From assembly GCF_016798325.1 (NCBI RefSeq), contig NZ_JAERVO010000004.1:186001-250000 (forward strand): a DNA stretch of 64,000 nucleotides. The letters run 5' to 3'. Origin of the DNA: Marinobacter mangrovi. Lineage in GTDB: Bacteria; Pseudomonadota; Gammaproteobacteria; Pseudomonadales; Oleiphilaceae. This document shows positions 42,992 to 51,002 of this stretch, in pieces (position 1 is the stretch's first letter; each line of letters starts with the position of its first letter). The notes under the pieces are model-generated. The model was not told the origin of the DNA. It was given only the letters and a program-made list of their open reading frames with translations, and did not search any database. Made by a program: the position numbers and the translations under genes.

Positions 42992-43645
42992 TCAGGCCTG
43001 CTTCTGGCCCAGGATCGACCAGTAGCAGTTCATGTTCAGCAGCTTGAAGTGCTTCTTGTCGGTGATCTTCAGACCCAGCCGCTGCATGTGTTCCGGATAG
43101 TTGTAGATCTTGTGGAACGCGTTGTTGGCCAGCAGCCAGAAGGTAAAGACCGCGCCATACCAGTAGAGCTTCTTGAACAGTCGGGCGAGGGGATTGCCGG
43201 TGGGGTAGCTGAAGTCACCGACCACGACGCGGCCATCGTCCCGGGCGAGGCTGATCAGGTGTTCGAGGACCGTCACCATCATGTCCTCGTCGAACACGTT
43301 GAGGAAGAAGTTGGCGACGACCATGTCGTACTGCCCGGTCTCGTCAATCTTCATGATGTCACTGTGTATGGTTTTGATGTTCAGTCCCGGTGCTTCTTTC
43401 TGCTGGGCTTCGGCAAACTTGCGCAGCATGGTGGCCGACAGATCGACCACCGTGACCTCGGCGCCCAGCTCGGCGGCGCGAATCGCATCCCGGCCGTGGC
43501 CAACGCCGGCGAAAAGCACGCGAGTGCCCGGCTGGATGGTTTCAACGTCGAGCATGGCGGTCTTGCAACGGTGGATGCTTTTGCCGCTGTACAGGTTACT
43601 GAGGAAGTCGTAGACGGGACCGATGTATTTATACTTGTCGCGCAT
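42992..43645 (-). CDS. SAM-dependent methyltransferase, class I
   Basis: A 217-residue methyltransferase. Motif I is VLFAGVGHGRDAIRAAELGAEVTVVDLSATML (about residues 43-74), motif II region YDMVVANFFLNVF and motif III DDGRVVVGDFS. The N-terminal RDKYKYIGPVYDFLSNLYSGKSI is like UbiE or phospholipid N-methyltransferases (PmtA type), and a hydrophobic stretch (YWYGAVFTFWLLANNAF) suggests membrane contact. The substrate cannot be assigned. The ATG at 43645 is preferred; a GTG at 43654 is possible. It is upstream of the DUF2156 gene, hinting at a shared lipid role. Confidence 0.75.
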   Translation of the reverse strand: MRDKYKYIGPVYDFLSNLYSGKSIHRCKTAMLDVETIQPGTRVLFAGVGHGRDAIRAAELGAEVTVVDLSATMLRKFAEAQQKEAPGLNIKTIHSDIMKIDETGQYDMVVANFFLNVFDEDMMVTVLEHLISLARDDGRVVVGDFSYPTGNPLARLFKKLYWYGAVFTFWLLANNAFHKIYNYPEHMQRLGLKITDKKHFKLLNMNCYWSILGQKQA

Positions 43646-44044
43646 TGTCGTCACTGCCTGTCCAAGTCAGAGGGAAACCGTCGTCCCGGCCAATCAGGTG
43701 GCTCTTGTTGTTCACATGTCGGGGCGAGCGGTGAATCTGTTTTGTTGTTGCTGTGGAAAGGTTAGAAAACTCCTCGATCGAGTTTTGTGCAGCACCCCTC
43801 ATTTCACGATACAAAAGTTAACGTGAAGCTACGCTTTGCAAACCAAATCAAGAATTTCTATTGGAATGTCGGACAATCCTTTTTGCGAGCCGCATTACGG
43901 CTGACAGGAAATGCCCGGGGCTCAGTAGCGATTCGCCGGAATCGGTGCAAGACTGACAGGAATAAGGTCGGCGCGGATGCGCAGGAAGGGCACCCCCTCA
44001 CCGGCCGGTCGTCACTTCAGTCCGTAACGGTCAAGGTGATAGGT
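43646..44044. other. 399-base divergent region, with a palindrome near the methyltransferase gene
   Basis: No gene seen. The left half is AT-richer than its neighbours and carries the palindrome at 43766-43786. An open frame on the plus strand runs through most of it (from 43787) in phase with the downstream binding protein, but its first 86 codons have no signal peptide or similarity, so I treat it as non-coding. Confidence 0.5.
43766..43786. promoter_or_regulatory. Candidate operator: AAAACTC / GAGTTTT palindrome
   Basis: AAAACTC at 43766-43772 and GAGTTTT at 43780-43786 are exact inverted copies around CTCGATC; the centre itself contains the palindrome CTCGATCGAG. It lies about 120 bases upstream of the methyltransferase start, in the right place for a repressor or activator site. 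Confidence 0.5.
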
Positions 44045-44869
44045 ATGTCCGATTGCCGGGCACGTCGGTGGGCAGGGCTCGCTGGTTGGGTTGCTTCAGG
44101 CTTGCTGCTCGCGGGGCAGATTCAGGCACAAACCCTCGTCAACTACCTCGTTGTCGAGGACAAGACCCGTCCATTCCAGATTGTCGAGAATGGCGAGAGT
44201 GACGGTGGCATTGTCTCGGATATTGTCGATGCGATCTTTGCCGGCTCGGACTATACCGTCAATCCCATGGTCTATCCGGTAAACCGCCTGCGCCAGGTCG
44301 TAGCGGATGATGAGGTGCATAACTGGATTGCCTACGACGCGGTACCCTGGAAGACGTTTGGCAATCGGGGGCTGTTTGTGGAGGAACCGATCCTCCGTAC
44401 CCATCACGTGATGTTGACCTGCCGCCAGAATATTCCCGAGCACATTCTGGACGTGAGCGACCTGCAGGATCTGAGCGTCGTCACACTGCGCAATTTCGAG
44501 TACCCGTCGCTGGATACGGCCGCCTCCCAGGGACACCTCCGGCAAATTCCGATCGATCGTTACGAAGCCGGAATCAAGCTGGTGAGCCTGGGGCGGGCTG
44601 ACGGTTTCGTGGAGATGGAAGCCCGGCTCCGGTACCACATCCGTTCGATGCCAGAGGCGGGCTCCGCCTGCCTGCGCTGGCTGGATTTCAGTGCGGTGAT
44701 TCCGGACTTTCCGCTGTATCTGGTGATCGATATCAACTGGCCGCCGGAATTCCGGGAATTCGTCCGGAAGAGGATTGTCGAGTTGCGCCAGTCCGGCGCA
44801 CTGACGCAGATCCGGGCTCGCTACCTGAAATCAGACCACCGCCTGGATTGGCGCACGGGAGCTGAGTAA
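44045..44869 (+). CDS. Periplasmic solute-binding-like protein
   Basis: A 274-residue secreted protein. A signal peptide (RRWAGLAGWVASGLLLAGQIQAQ) ends near residue 29. The rest has the shape of a bacterial extracellular solute-binding family 3 domain: ENGESDGGIVSDIVDAIF, then VYPVNRLRQVVADDEVHNWIAY, LSVVTLRNFEYPSLDTAA and GRADGFVEMEARLRYHI. No transporter genes are near, so it may feed a sensor rather than import. Cysteines at about 140 and 227 could form a disulfide. The ATG at 44045 has AAGGTGATAGG upstream. Its 3' end overlaps the convergent EAL gene by 39 bases. Confidence 0.7.
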   Translation: MSDCRARRWAGLAGWVASGLLLAGQIQAQTLVNYLVVEDKTRPFQIVENGESDGGIVSDIVDAIFAGSDYTVNPMVYPVNRLRQVVADDEVHNWIAYDAVPWKTFGNRGLFVEEPILRTHHVMLTCRQNIPEHILDVSDLQDLSVVTLRNFEYPSLDTAASQGHLRQIPIDRYEAGIKLVSLGRADGFVEMEARLRYHIRSMPEAGSACLRWLDFSAVIPDFPLYLVIDINWPPEFREFVRKRIVELRQSGALTQIRARYLKSDHRLDWRTGAE

Positions 44870-46999
44870 CGTGTTGATTTCGCTGGCCGGTCGTGCCGGA
44901 CCGTAGAAGAAGCCCTGCACCTGCTGACAACCCAAGTTGCGCAGGTAGGCCAGTTGAATGTCGGTCTCCACGCCCTCCGCGACGATGTCCAGACGCAGGC
45001 CATGGGCCATGGCAACGATGGCGTTGACGATGCAGGCGCCGTCCTCACCGCTGCGGATCCCCCGCACGAACGACTGGTCCACCTTGAGGGTGTGGATCGG
45101 CAGCCGGTGCAGGTAATTCAGTGAGGAATAGCCAGTACCGAAATCGTCGATGGCGATGCGGATGCCATGCTCGGCCAATTCCTGGAGTTTGCGGCTGATC
45201 TGCTCCAGATCGTTCATGATCACGTTTTCGGTGATCTCAATTTCCAGATTTTCCGGAGGAAAGCTGATCGCCTTGAGCTGGGCGATCAGATTCTGCACGA
45301 AGCGGGGGTGGTCCACCTGCAGGGGCGAGAGGTTGACCGCCAGTCGCAGGTTGGCGTGTCCGTCGTCAATCCATCGCTTCATCTGTCGGCAGGCAATGTC
45401 CAGAACGCACTCGCTGAGCTCGGTGATCAGCTTGGTTTCTTCGGCCAGCGGCAGGAAATCACGCGGGTAGAGCAGGCCGCGTTCGGGATGCTGCCAGCGC
45501 ACCAACGCCTCCAGGCCAACCACTTCACCGGTATCGGAGGCGACCTGGGGCTGGTAGTGGACGCAGAGCTCGTTGTTGGTCAGCGCCTGGCGCAAATCCC
45601 GCTCCAGGCTCAGGCGGTTGGCGGTGTCGATGCTCATGGTTTCGCTGTAGAAACGATAACCGTCCTTGCCGCCGGCTTTGACGTGGTACATGGCGATGTC
45701 GGCGCACTGGATCAGCTGATCCATGGTTTGGCCAGCATCCGGGAAGACGGCGATGCCCACGCTGACCCCGACAAACACCTCGTGCTCCCCGAGCTGGAAC
45801 GGTTCCTTCAACACGCTGATCAGTTTGCGGGCGATTTTGCGGGCGTCGTTGTGGGTGGAAATGGCGGGCAGCAGCAGCGTGAACTCATCGCCGCCAAAGC
45901 GGGAGAGTGTGTCGCCCTTGCGCAGGCAACTTTCCAGGCGTTGGGTGACCGCCTGCAGCAGCCGATCGCCCATGGCGTGGCCCAGCGTGTCGTTGACCAC
46001 CTTGAAGCGGTCCAGATCCAGGAACATCACCGCCAGCTTCTGGCGATTGCGCTGGGCCTGGGTGATGGCCAGCATCAGTCTGTCCTTGAACAGGGCCCGG
46101 TTGGGCAGGCGAGTGAGCAGATCGTGGTAGGCCTGGAAGTTGATGAAGGCTTCGGCTTCCTTACGCTCGGTAATGTCCCGGGCCGATCCATAGATGCATG
46201 GATCACTGGTGTGAGAACGTCGGATCTCGTGGGGCAGGAACTGGCCGCTGTCGTCGCCGATCGGGAAGGCGGTGATCTCGAAATAGCGGTTGGCCTTGCG
46301 GCTGCCGCGGGTTTTCAGACGAATCTCGAAGGTGCGGGGGTTTTCCGCGCTGATGGCCGGATCCTGCAGGGCATAGGTGCCGCGGGCCACGTCCTGCTCG
46401 TCGATCAGGTGCCGGAAATGGCGTCCGATCAGTTCCGCCGGTCGGTAACCCAGCAGGGCCTCGATCTTGCGATTGACGAAGCAGACCCGCCCTTCGCGGT
46501 CCAGCATAAAGACGATATCGGGCGACGTGTTGACGATGTACCGGTGCAGTTCCTCGGATTTTTCCAGGCGCATCTGCACGTTGCGGTGGGCCCAGGCCAG
46601 GGCCTGCTTTTGCAGCACATTGCCGACGGTGGCCAGCAGCTCTTCGGGATCGAACGGTTTCTTGATGTAATCTTCGGCGCCGCGGCGCAGGGCCCGACTG
46701 ACGGCGGTGAAGGACGACTCGCCGCTGACCACGATCACCGGCGCCTCGATTTTCCGGTCCTGGATGAACTGCATGACCTGGTGGCCGTCCACCTCCGGCA
46801 TGCGCAGGTCCAGCATCACCAGTTGGAAAGTCTCCCGGGTGAGCAGCTCACAGGCGGCGCGTCCGCCCAATGCCGGCACGGCAATGAACCCCTGTTCCTC
46901 GAGCAGGTCCACCAGACTACGCAATAATCGGGGCTCGTCATCCACAACAAGGATGCGCGCCTCCATGGTACTGATTTCTTGCAGTCGGTCCGACATCAT
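44831..46999 (-). CDS. Response regulator with PAS, GGDEF and EAL domains
   Basis: A 722-residue cytoplasmic regulator. Order: receiver (VVDDEPRLLRSLVDLL, Asp about 61 in LVMLDLRMPEVDG), PAS (about 150-280), GGDEF (RFGGDEFTLLLPA at about 367) and EAL (LEALVRWQHPERG at about 495). EAL catalytic parts are intact: NLSPLQ, EIEITENVIM, DDFGTGYSSLNYL, VKVDQSF-type Lys and EGVET. Both synthesis and hydrolysis of c-di-GMP are possible. It starts 42 bases after the HDOD-histidine kinase gene, its likely cognate kinase. The C-terminal codons overlap the convergent binding-protein gene. Confidence 0.92.
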   Translation of the reverse strand: MMSDRLQEISTMEARILVVDDEPRLLRSLVDLLEEQGFIAVPALGGRAACELLTRETFQLVMLDLRMPEVDGHQVMQFIQDRKIEAPVIVVSGESSFTAVSRALRRGAEDYIKKPFDPEELLATVGNVLQKQALAWAHRNVQMRLEKSEELHRYIVNTSPDIVFMLDREGRVCFVNRKIEALLGYRPAELIGRHFRHLIDEQDVARGTYALQDPAISAENPRTFEIRLKTRGSRKANRYFEITAFPIGDDSGQFLPHEIRRSHTSDPCIYGSARDITERKEAEAFINFQAYHDLLTRLPNRALFKDRLMLAITQAQRNRQKLAVMFLDLDRFKVVNDTLGHAMGDRLLQAVTQRLESCLRKGDTLSRFGGDEFTLLLPAISTHNDARKIARKLISVLKEPFQLGEHEVFVGVSVGIAVFPDAGQTMDQLIQCADIAMYHVKAGGKDGYRFYSETMSIDTANRLSLERDLRQALTNNELCVHYQPQVASDTGEVVGLEALVRWQHPERGLLYPRDFLPLAEETKLITELSECVLDIACRQMKRWIDDGHANLRLAVNLSPLQVDHPRFVQNLIAQLKAISFPPENLEIEITENVIMNDLEQISRKLQELAEHGIRIAIDDFGTGYSSLNYLHRLPIHTLKVDQSFVRGIRSGEDGACIVNAIVAMAHGLRLDIVAEGVETDIQLAYLRNLGCQQVQGFFYGPARPASEINTLLSSRAPIQAVV

Positions 47000-47041
47000 G
47001 GCCTAAGCCCGTCCTGTTGGGGTAACCGGAAGCGGTTGGTG

Positions 47042-49078
47042 TTAATGCCCTGGTTCTTCATTGGCTTTCCGGTCGTATTTTCCAGAGTCTGCTGCTGCAG
47101 GCAACAAGAGACGGAAGCTGGTGCCCTGGTCACTTGTCTTGCAGCTGATGATACCTTCCATGTCATCCATGAGTTGTTTGACGATACTCAGTCCCAGGCC
47201 GCTGTGGGCCGGGCCCTTGGTGGAGCGCACCGGTTTGAACAGGTGGCTCCTGACGGATGCGGGAATGCCCTCGCCCGAGTCCTCGATCAGCAGTTCCACC
47301 CACTGACGGCCGTCCTGCCAGACCGGTGCCGCCGTCTGCAACCGCAGCTCGCCGCCCTCTTCCATCGCCTCGACGGCGTTGCGTACCAGGTTCATGATCA
47401 GCTGCCGTACCGGCCCGCGCGTCGCCCGGATAGCCGTGCTGGTGGCCGTTAGCGTCGGCTTGCAGTCGATGTGCGCGGGCGCAAACAGGGCGTCCTCGAA
47501 GAGTTCGCAGAGCAGGGTCAGCTCGGTATTCAGCTCCAGTGCCGGACCATTGTCATCGAGGCCTGGTGGGTCGGTTTCACTGATGCGCTCCAGCAGTGCA
47601 ACCGCCCGGTCCATTTCTTCCCGCACGATTTGGAGGTCCGGTTGCACACGCTCGCCCCCGTCCAGGGAAGCCAGTTTACCCTGCAACTGGTAAATGTATT
47701 GGCGCACGATGGTGAGTGGATTGCTGATTTCGTGCACGCGTTTGCGCAGTTCGATGCGGTGGGCCAGCTGTTCCAGCGTTTCATCGCCGCGGGCCGGACT
47801 CTCCCGCTCCAGCGTGTCAGCCAGCTCGGCCACGCGGCGGGCGAAGAGGTCGAGCAGGACTTCGCTGTCTTCGGCGTCGCTGGTGGCGTCCAGGCCAATC
47901 ACATAAACGCCGTGGCAGCGGCCATTGCCATGCACGGCGACGCACATCATGGATGGGCAGTCGAGCAGGTCGAGCAACTGCTGGTCCAGGACGGTTCGAT
48001 GATCCTCTGCCAGCACTTCCGTTTCGTAAAGCGTCGCCACGCGGGCAACCAGGCTGCGCGGGTTGTCCAGCGGGACTTCGATGTGCGGCGGTCGGCTGCG
48101 GGTGGCGGCCAGCAGACGCAGTACGCCTTCATGCTCCTGGAACGCGAGGCCTGGCCGGCCGGTCAGCGTGACCAGGTTGCGCAGGGCCGTGGCCAACAGT
48201 TCGGTATCGGTGGACTGGGCCGGCAGCGTCTGCAGGGCCTGATCCACCAGTGCCGAACGGACCACCCGGTTGAACAGGCGGCGATGGGCGGATTCGCCAT
48301 CAAACGGGCCATCCAGCGGTATCTCCAGGCTCTGGGCCACTGAGGACACCTCCCGCTCGATGCGGGCACAGATTTCCCGGGTGAGGGCGCTGGTGAGGCC
48401 GAAAATGGTCTGGGCAGCCTCGATCCCGCTGGAATCGGACAGGGCCAGGCGCGTGGAGAGATTGATCAGTTTCACCAGATGGCTGGCGTCGCGGATCTCC
48501 CGGGCCGGCACCTGCTGGTAGCGAATGGCGTCGGTGGCCATCTGGCCCAGCCCCCAGTGCTCGGCCAGCCGGGCGCCCATCTCGATCTGGTTGTCGAGCG
48601 GGGCCTGATGGTTGTCGCCGGCGGGCTGACGCAGGGCGATCAACTCGCCGACGTTGTGCAGTACGCCCACCATGAACGCTTCTTCGTTATCCGGATAGCC
48701 GGTCAGTCGGCCAAGGGCCCGGGCGGTGAGGGCGGTGGTCAGGGAGTGGCGCCAGAAATCCCTCAGCTGCTGCCAGCGGTCGGTGCCCAGGTCGAACAGC
48801 AGCTGGCGCAGGGAGGCGGTGATGATCAGCGCCTGGATCTGGTTGGTACCCAGGCGCAGCAATGCCTGATCAATGGAGTTGATTTCACCCGGCCGACCGT
48901 ACAGGGCCGAATTGGCGAGCGCCAGCACCCGGGCACACAGGGCTGTGTCGGCACTGATGATGCGCCCGATTTCACGATAATCCGCTTCGCCACGACAGGC
49001 TTCCAATGCACGCAGGACCACCTGCGGCAGGCTGGGCAGCTCACCGTCGGCCGGTAATTCGATATGAGCCCGGGTCAT
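47042..49078 (-). CDS. HDOD-GAF-like sensor histidine kinase
   Basis: A 678-residue soluble kinase with an unusual input. Residues about 10-210 are HDOD (LPSLPQVVLRALEACRG, ISADTALCARVLALANSALYG, ALLRLGTNQIQALIITASLRQLLFD, FMVGVLHNVGELIAL). A GAF-like middle follows (about 280-410). HisKA carries HEISNPLTIVRQY with the phospho-His at about residue 441, and HATPase_c has MNLVRNAVEAMEEGG, EDSGEGIP and GLGLSIVKQLM. No membrane segment is present. It lies directly upstream of the REC-PAS-GGDEF-EAL gene on the same strand, so they probably form a two-component system. Confidence 0.9.
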   Translation of the reverse strand: MTRAHIELPADGELPSLPQVVLRALEACRGEADYREIGRIISADTALCARVLALANSALYGRPGEINSIDQALLRLGTNQIQALIITASLRQLLFDLGTDRWQQLRDFWRHSLTTALTARALGRLTGYPDNEEAFMVGVLHNVGELIALRQPAGDNHQAPLDNQIEMGARLAEHWGLGQMATDAIRYQQVPAREIRDASHLVKLINLSTRLALSDSSGIEAAQTIFGLTSALTREICARIEREVSSVAQSLEIPLDGPFDGESAHRRLFNRVVRSALVDQALQTLPAQSTDTELLATALRNLVTLTGRPGLAFQEHEGVLRLLAATRSRPPHIEVPLDNPRSLVARVATLYETEVLAEDHRTVLDQQLLDLLDCPSMMCVAVHGNGRCHGVYVIGLDATSDAEDSEVLLDLFARRVAELADTLERESPARGDETLEQLAHRIELRKRVHEISNPLTIVRQYIYQLQGKLASLDGGERVQPDLQIVREEMDRAVALLERISETDPPGLDDNGPALELNTELTLLCELFEDALFAPAHIDCKPTLTATSTAIRATRGPVRQLIMNLVRNAVEAMEEGGELRLQTAAPVWQDGRQWVELLIEDSGEGIPASVRSHLFKPVRSTKGPAHSGLGLSIVKQLMDDMEGIISCKTSDQGTSFRLLLPAAADSGKYDRKANEEPGH

Positions 49079-49343
49079 AAGTTATGACGCTTTATACATT
49101 ATATCGTTATTGACGATGGAGCTTAGCTGTTTCATATGGAATATCAACGAGAAATTGTACACATTTTGACCCAATTCAAAGCGTGTTGCTTGTAAAATCG
49201 CGTAAATCCTGAGCTTTTTTCATGACGATGTGCAGTTAAAGCCTGTCCCATCCGTGCGGCAGGCCTGTACAATCCAGACATCAACTTCCCGGACCGGCTG
49301 CACTCAGGGCCGGCTCACCGTTGGCAAAGTGGATTGTCGATCC

Positions 49344-50648
49344 ATGGCTGGACACACGGAATCCCCTACAGCGTCCCCGCGCATCCTCGCCGTTACCGGC
49401 GGTAAAGGTGGCGTGGGTAAAACGTCCGTCGCGCTGAACCTTGCCCTGGTCCTCGCGCGTCAGGGTAACCGTGTGCTGTTGCTGGACGGTGACACGGACC
49501 TCGCCAACGTCACCATTATGCTGGGGCAATATCCGAGCCAGACACTGGAGCATGTCCTCTCCGGTGAGTGCACGTTGGAGGAGGCCATCTTCGAGGCGCC
49601 GTTCGGGCTGCATATTCTGCCCGGGGCGTCGGGCGTGGAGCGCTGTATGGGCATCGCGCCGTCCGATCGCCTGTCGATCTTCCGCGGCCTGGCGTCGCTC
49701 GAGAAACGCTACGACTATATCCTGATCGATACGGCTGCGGGGCTGCAGGCCAACGTCATGCACATGATCGCCAGTGCTTCGCTGGCGTGCGTGGTGGTGA
49801 CGCCCGATCCCACATCGCTCACCGACGCCTTTTCTTTGCTCAAGGTGCTCAAACGACGCGGTTACCGGCGCACGCCCAGTATTCTTATTAATATGGCGCG
49901 GGGCGCCAGCCAGGCCCAGTCGATCTTCCAGCGTTTCTACGCCGCATCCCAGCGCCACCTGGACATCTCTCCGCATTATCTGGGGGCCATCTGGCGAGAT
50001 GAGACGCTGCGACACGCGGTGGCGACCCAGCGTCCGGTGGCGACCCTGGCGGAATCCGACCCGTCCTGTCGCCAGTTCCGCGTGCTGGCGGACATGGTCA
50101 AGGTGCGTTTCGAGCAGATTGAGCCGCGCCGGGCCGGTTTTGCGGCCTACTGGAACCGGTTGGCCGAGCGTCGTAACCCGGCGCCGGCAAAAGTGACACC
50201 GCCGCCCGCACCGGCCCAGCCTGCGGATGTGCCGACCCGCTGGCGTGAGTGGACCCGGGAACTGGATGAGTTGCTCAACGCCTCGGACACATCGCCGATC
50301 CAGCGTTATGAAGCCCTGACCAGTTGCTTTGCCCAGTTCGGGCGCACGATGAACGAAGACACCATCGAAATCATCCAGACCGGCCTGGCGTCGATGGCGT
50401 GGGAGCGCCTTCCGGACAGCCAGCGGGCGCACTTTGCCGCCCACCTGCGCCACCTGGCGGGAGAGATCGATCCCCAGCCGGCCGCTCCGGCTGCCGGTGC
50501 CTCACGGGCCCGTCAGGAACCCCGCTACGATGAGGTCCGCTTCGGCAGTCAGGATGCGCTTTTGCGGGCCCTGAAGGATCAGCCGAGTGACGTGTCCCTC
50601 GACGCCTGGCTGGACTCGATTGCCTCGTCAGACCGACGAAAGAAGTAA
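49344..50648 (+). CDS. MinD/ParA-family ATPase with a C-terminal extension
   Basis: A 434-residue protein. Residues about 10-260 are a MinD/FlhG-like P-loop ATPase: deviant Walker A GGKGGVGKTSVALNLAL, then LLDGDTDLANVTIMLG, DYILIDTAAGL and VVTPDPTSLTDAFSLLK. The remaining 170 residues hold a proline-rich linker (APAKVTPPPAPAQPADVP) and a helical region I do not recognise. No MinD amphipathic tip is present and no chemotaxis, flagellar or Min genes are near, so its cargo is unknown. The ATG at 49344 is preferred to the open frame start at 49230. The 265-base upstream region is AT-rich. Confidence 0.8.
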   Translation: MAGHTESPTASPRILAVTGGKGGVGKTSVALNLALVLARQGNRVLLLDGDTDLANVTIMLGQYPSQTLEHVLSGECTLEEAIFEAPFGLHILPGASGVERCMGIAPSDRLSIFRGLASLEKRYDYILIDTAAGLQANVMHMIASASLACVVVTPDPTSLTDAFSLLKVLKRRGYRRTPSILINMARGASQAQSIFQRFYAASQRHLDISPHYLGAIWRDETLRHAVATQRPVATLAESDPSCRQFRVLADMVKVRFEQIEPRRAGFAAYWNRLAERRNPAPAKVTPPPAPAQPADVPTRWREWTRELDELLNASDTSPIQRYEALTSCFAQFGRTMNEDTIEIIQTGLASMAWERLPDSQRAHFAAHLRHLAGEIDPQPAAPAAGASRARQEPRYDEVRFGSQDALLRALKDQPSDVSLDAWLDSIASSDRRKK

Positions 50649-51002
50649 CTCACCTTTCTTTATTACCAATCGGTTTCAGCAGTCGCGCAAGATTGCCGAC
50701 CTTTCACTGACGCTAATTCACATTTCTAGTAACGTGTTCCAACCTGATGCAGTTTCTTGCTTCAGGTCACCAATTTGTCACGGCGTGCACCGTAAAATGG
50801 CCTTAAAGGCCAATAGCGTTGACTGAATGGATGCGGGTGTCCCGGCGTATGTGTTTGTTGCCTGAAAATCCTTTCCCCCGATTCAGCAACTTAGGAAGTA
50901 TGGCGGTTATCTGTGCATTGATTTCAGGGTTTTGGCCTGGTTGATGCATTCCTCAAGTTATTCATCAGACACTGGCTTGTGATATCGAGAAGGAGTTTCG
51001 TC
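50649..51002. other. 354-base region upstream of the fatty acyl reductase gene
   Basis: No gene seen. Notable parts are an inverted repeat ACCTGA/TCAGGT at 50742-50747 and 50762-50767, a near-perfect palindrome of TGGCCTT and AAGGCCA at 50798-50812, the sigma-54-like element at 50932-50948 and an AAGGAG ribosome binding site 8 bases before the reductase start. No clear terminator for the MinD-like gene is seen. Confidence 0.6.
50932..50948 (+). promoter_or_regulatory. Candidate sigma-54 (-24/-12) promoter of the fatty acyl reductase
   Basis: TTGGCCTGGTTGATGCA has GG at 50934-50935 and GC at 50946-50947, exactly 10 bases apart. It matches 10 of the 13 conserved positions of TTGGCACR-N4-TTGCW. 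Transcription would start near 50959, 44 bases before the ATG. Confidence 0.4.

Noticed and set aside
43787-44044. Upstream extension of the periplasmic binding protein frame
   Set aside because: A proper signal peptide begins at the ATG at 44045; the extension would put 86 unrelated residues before it.
45167-46927. 586-codon open frame antisense to the REC-PAS-GGDEF-EAL gene
   Set aside because: Same antisense pattern; the opposite strand encodes intact, conserved domains.
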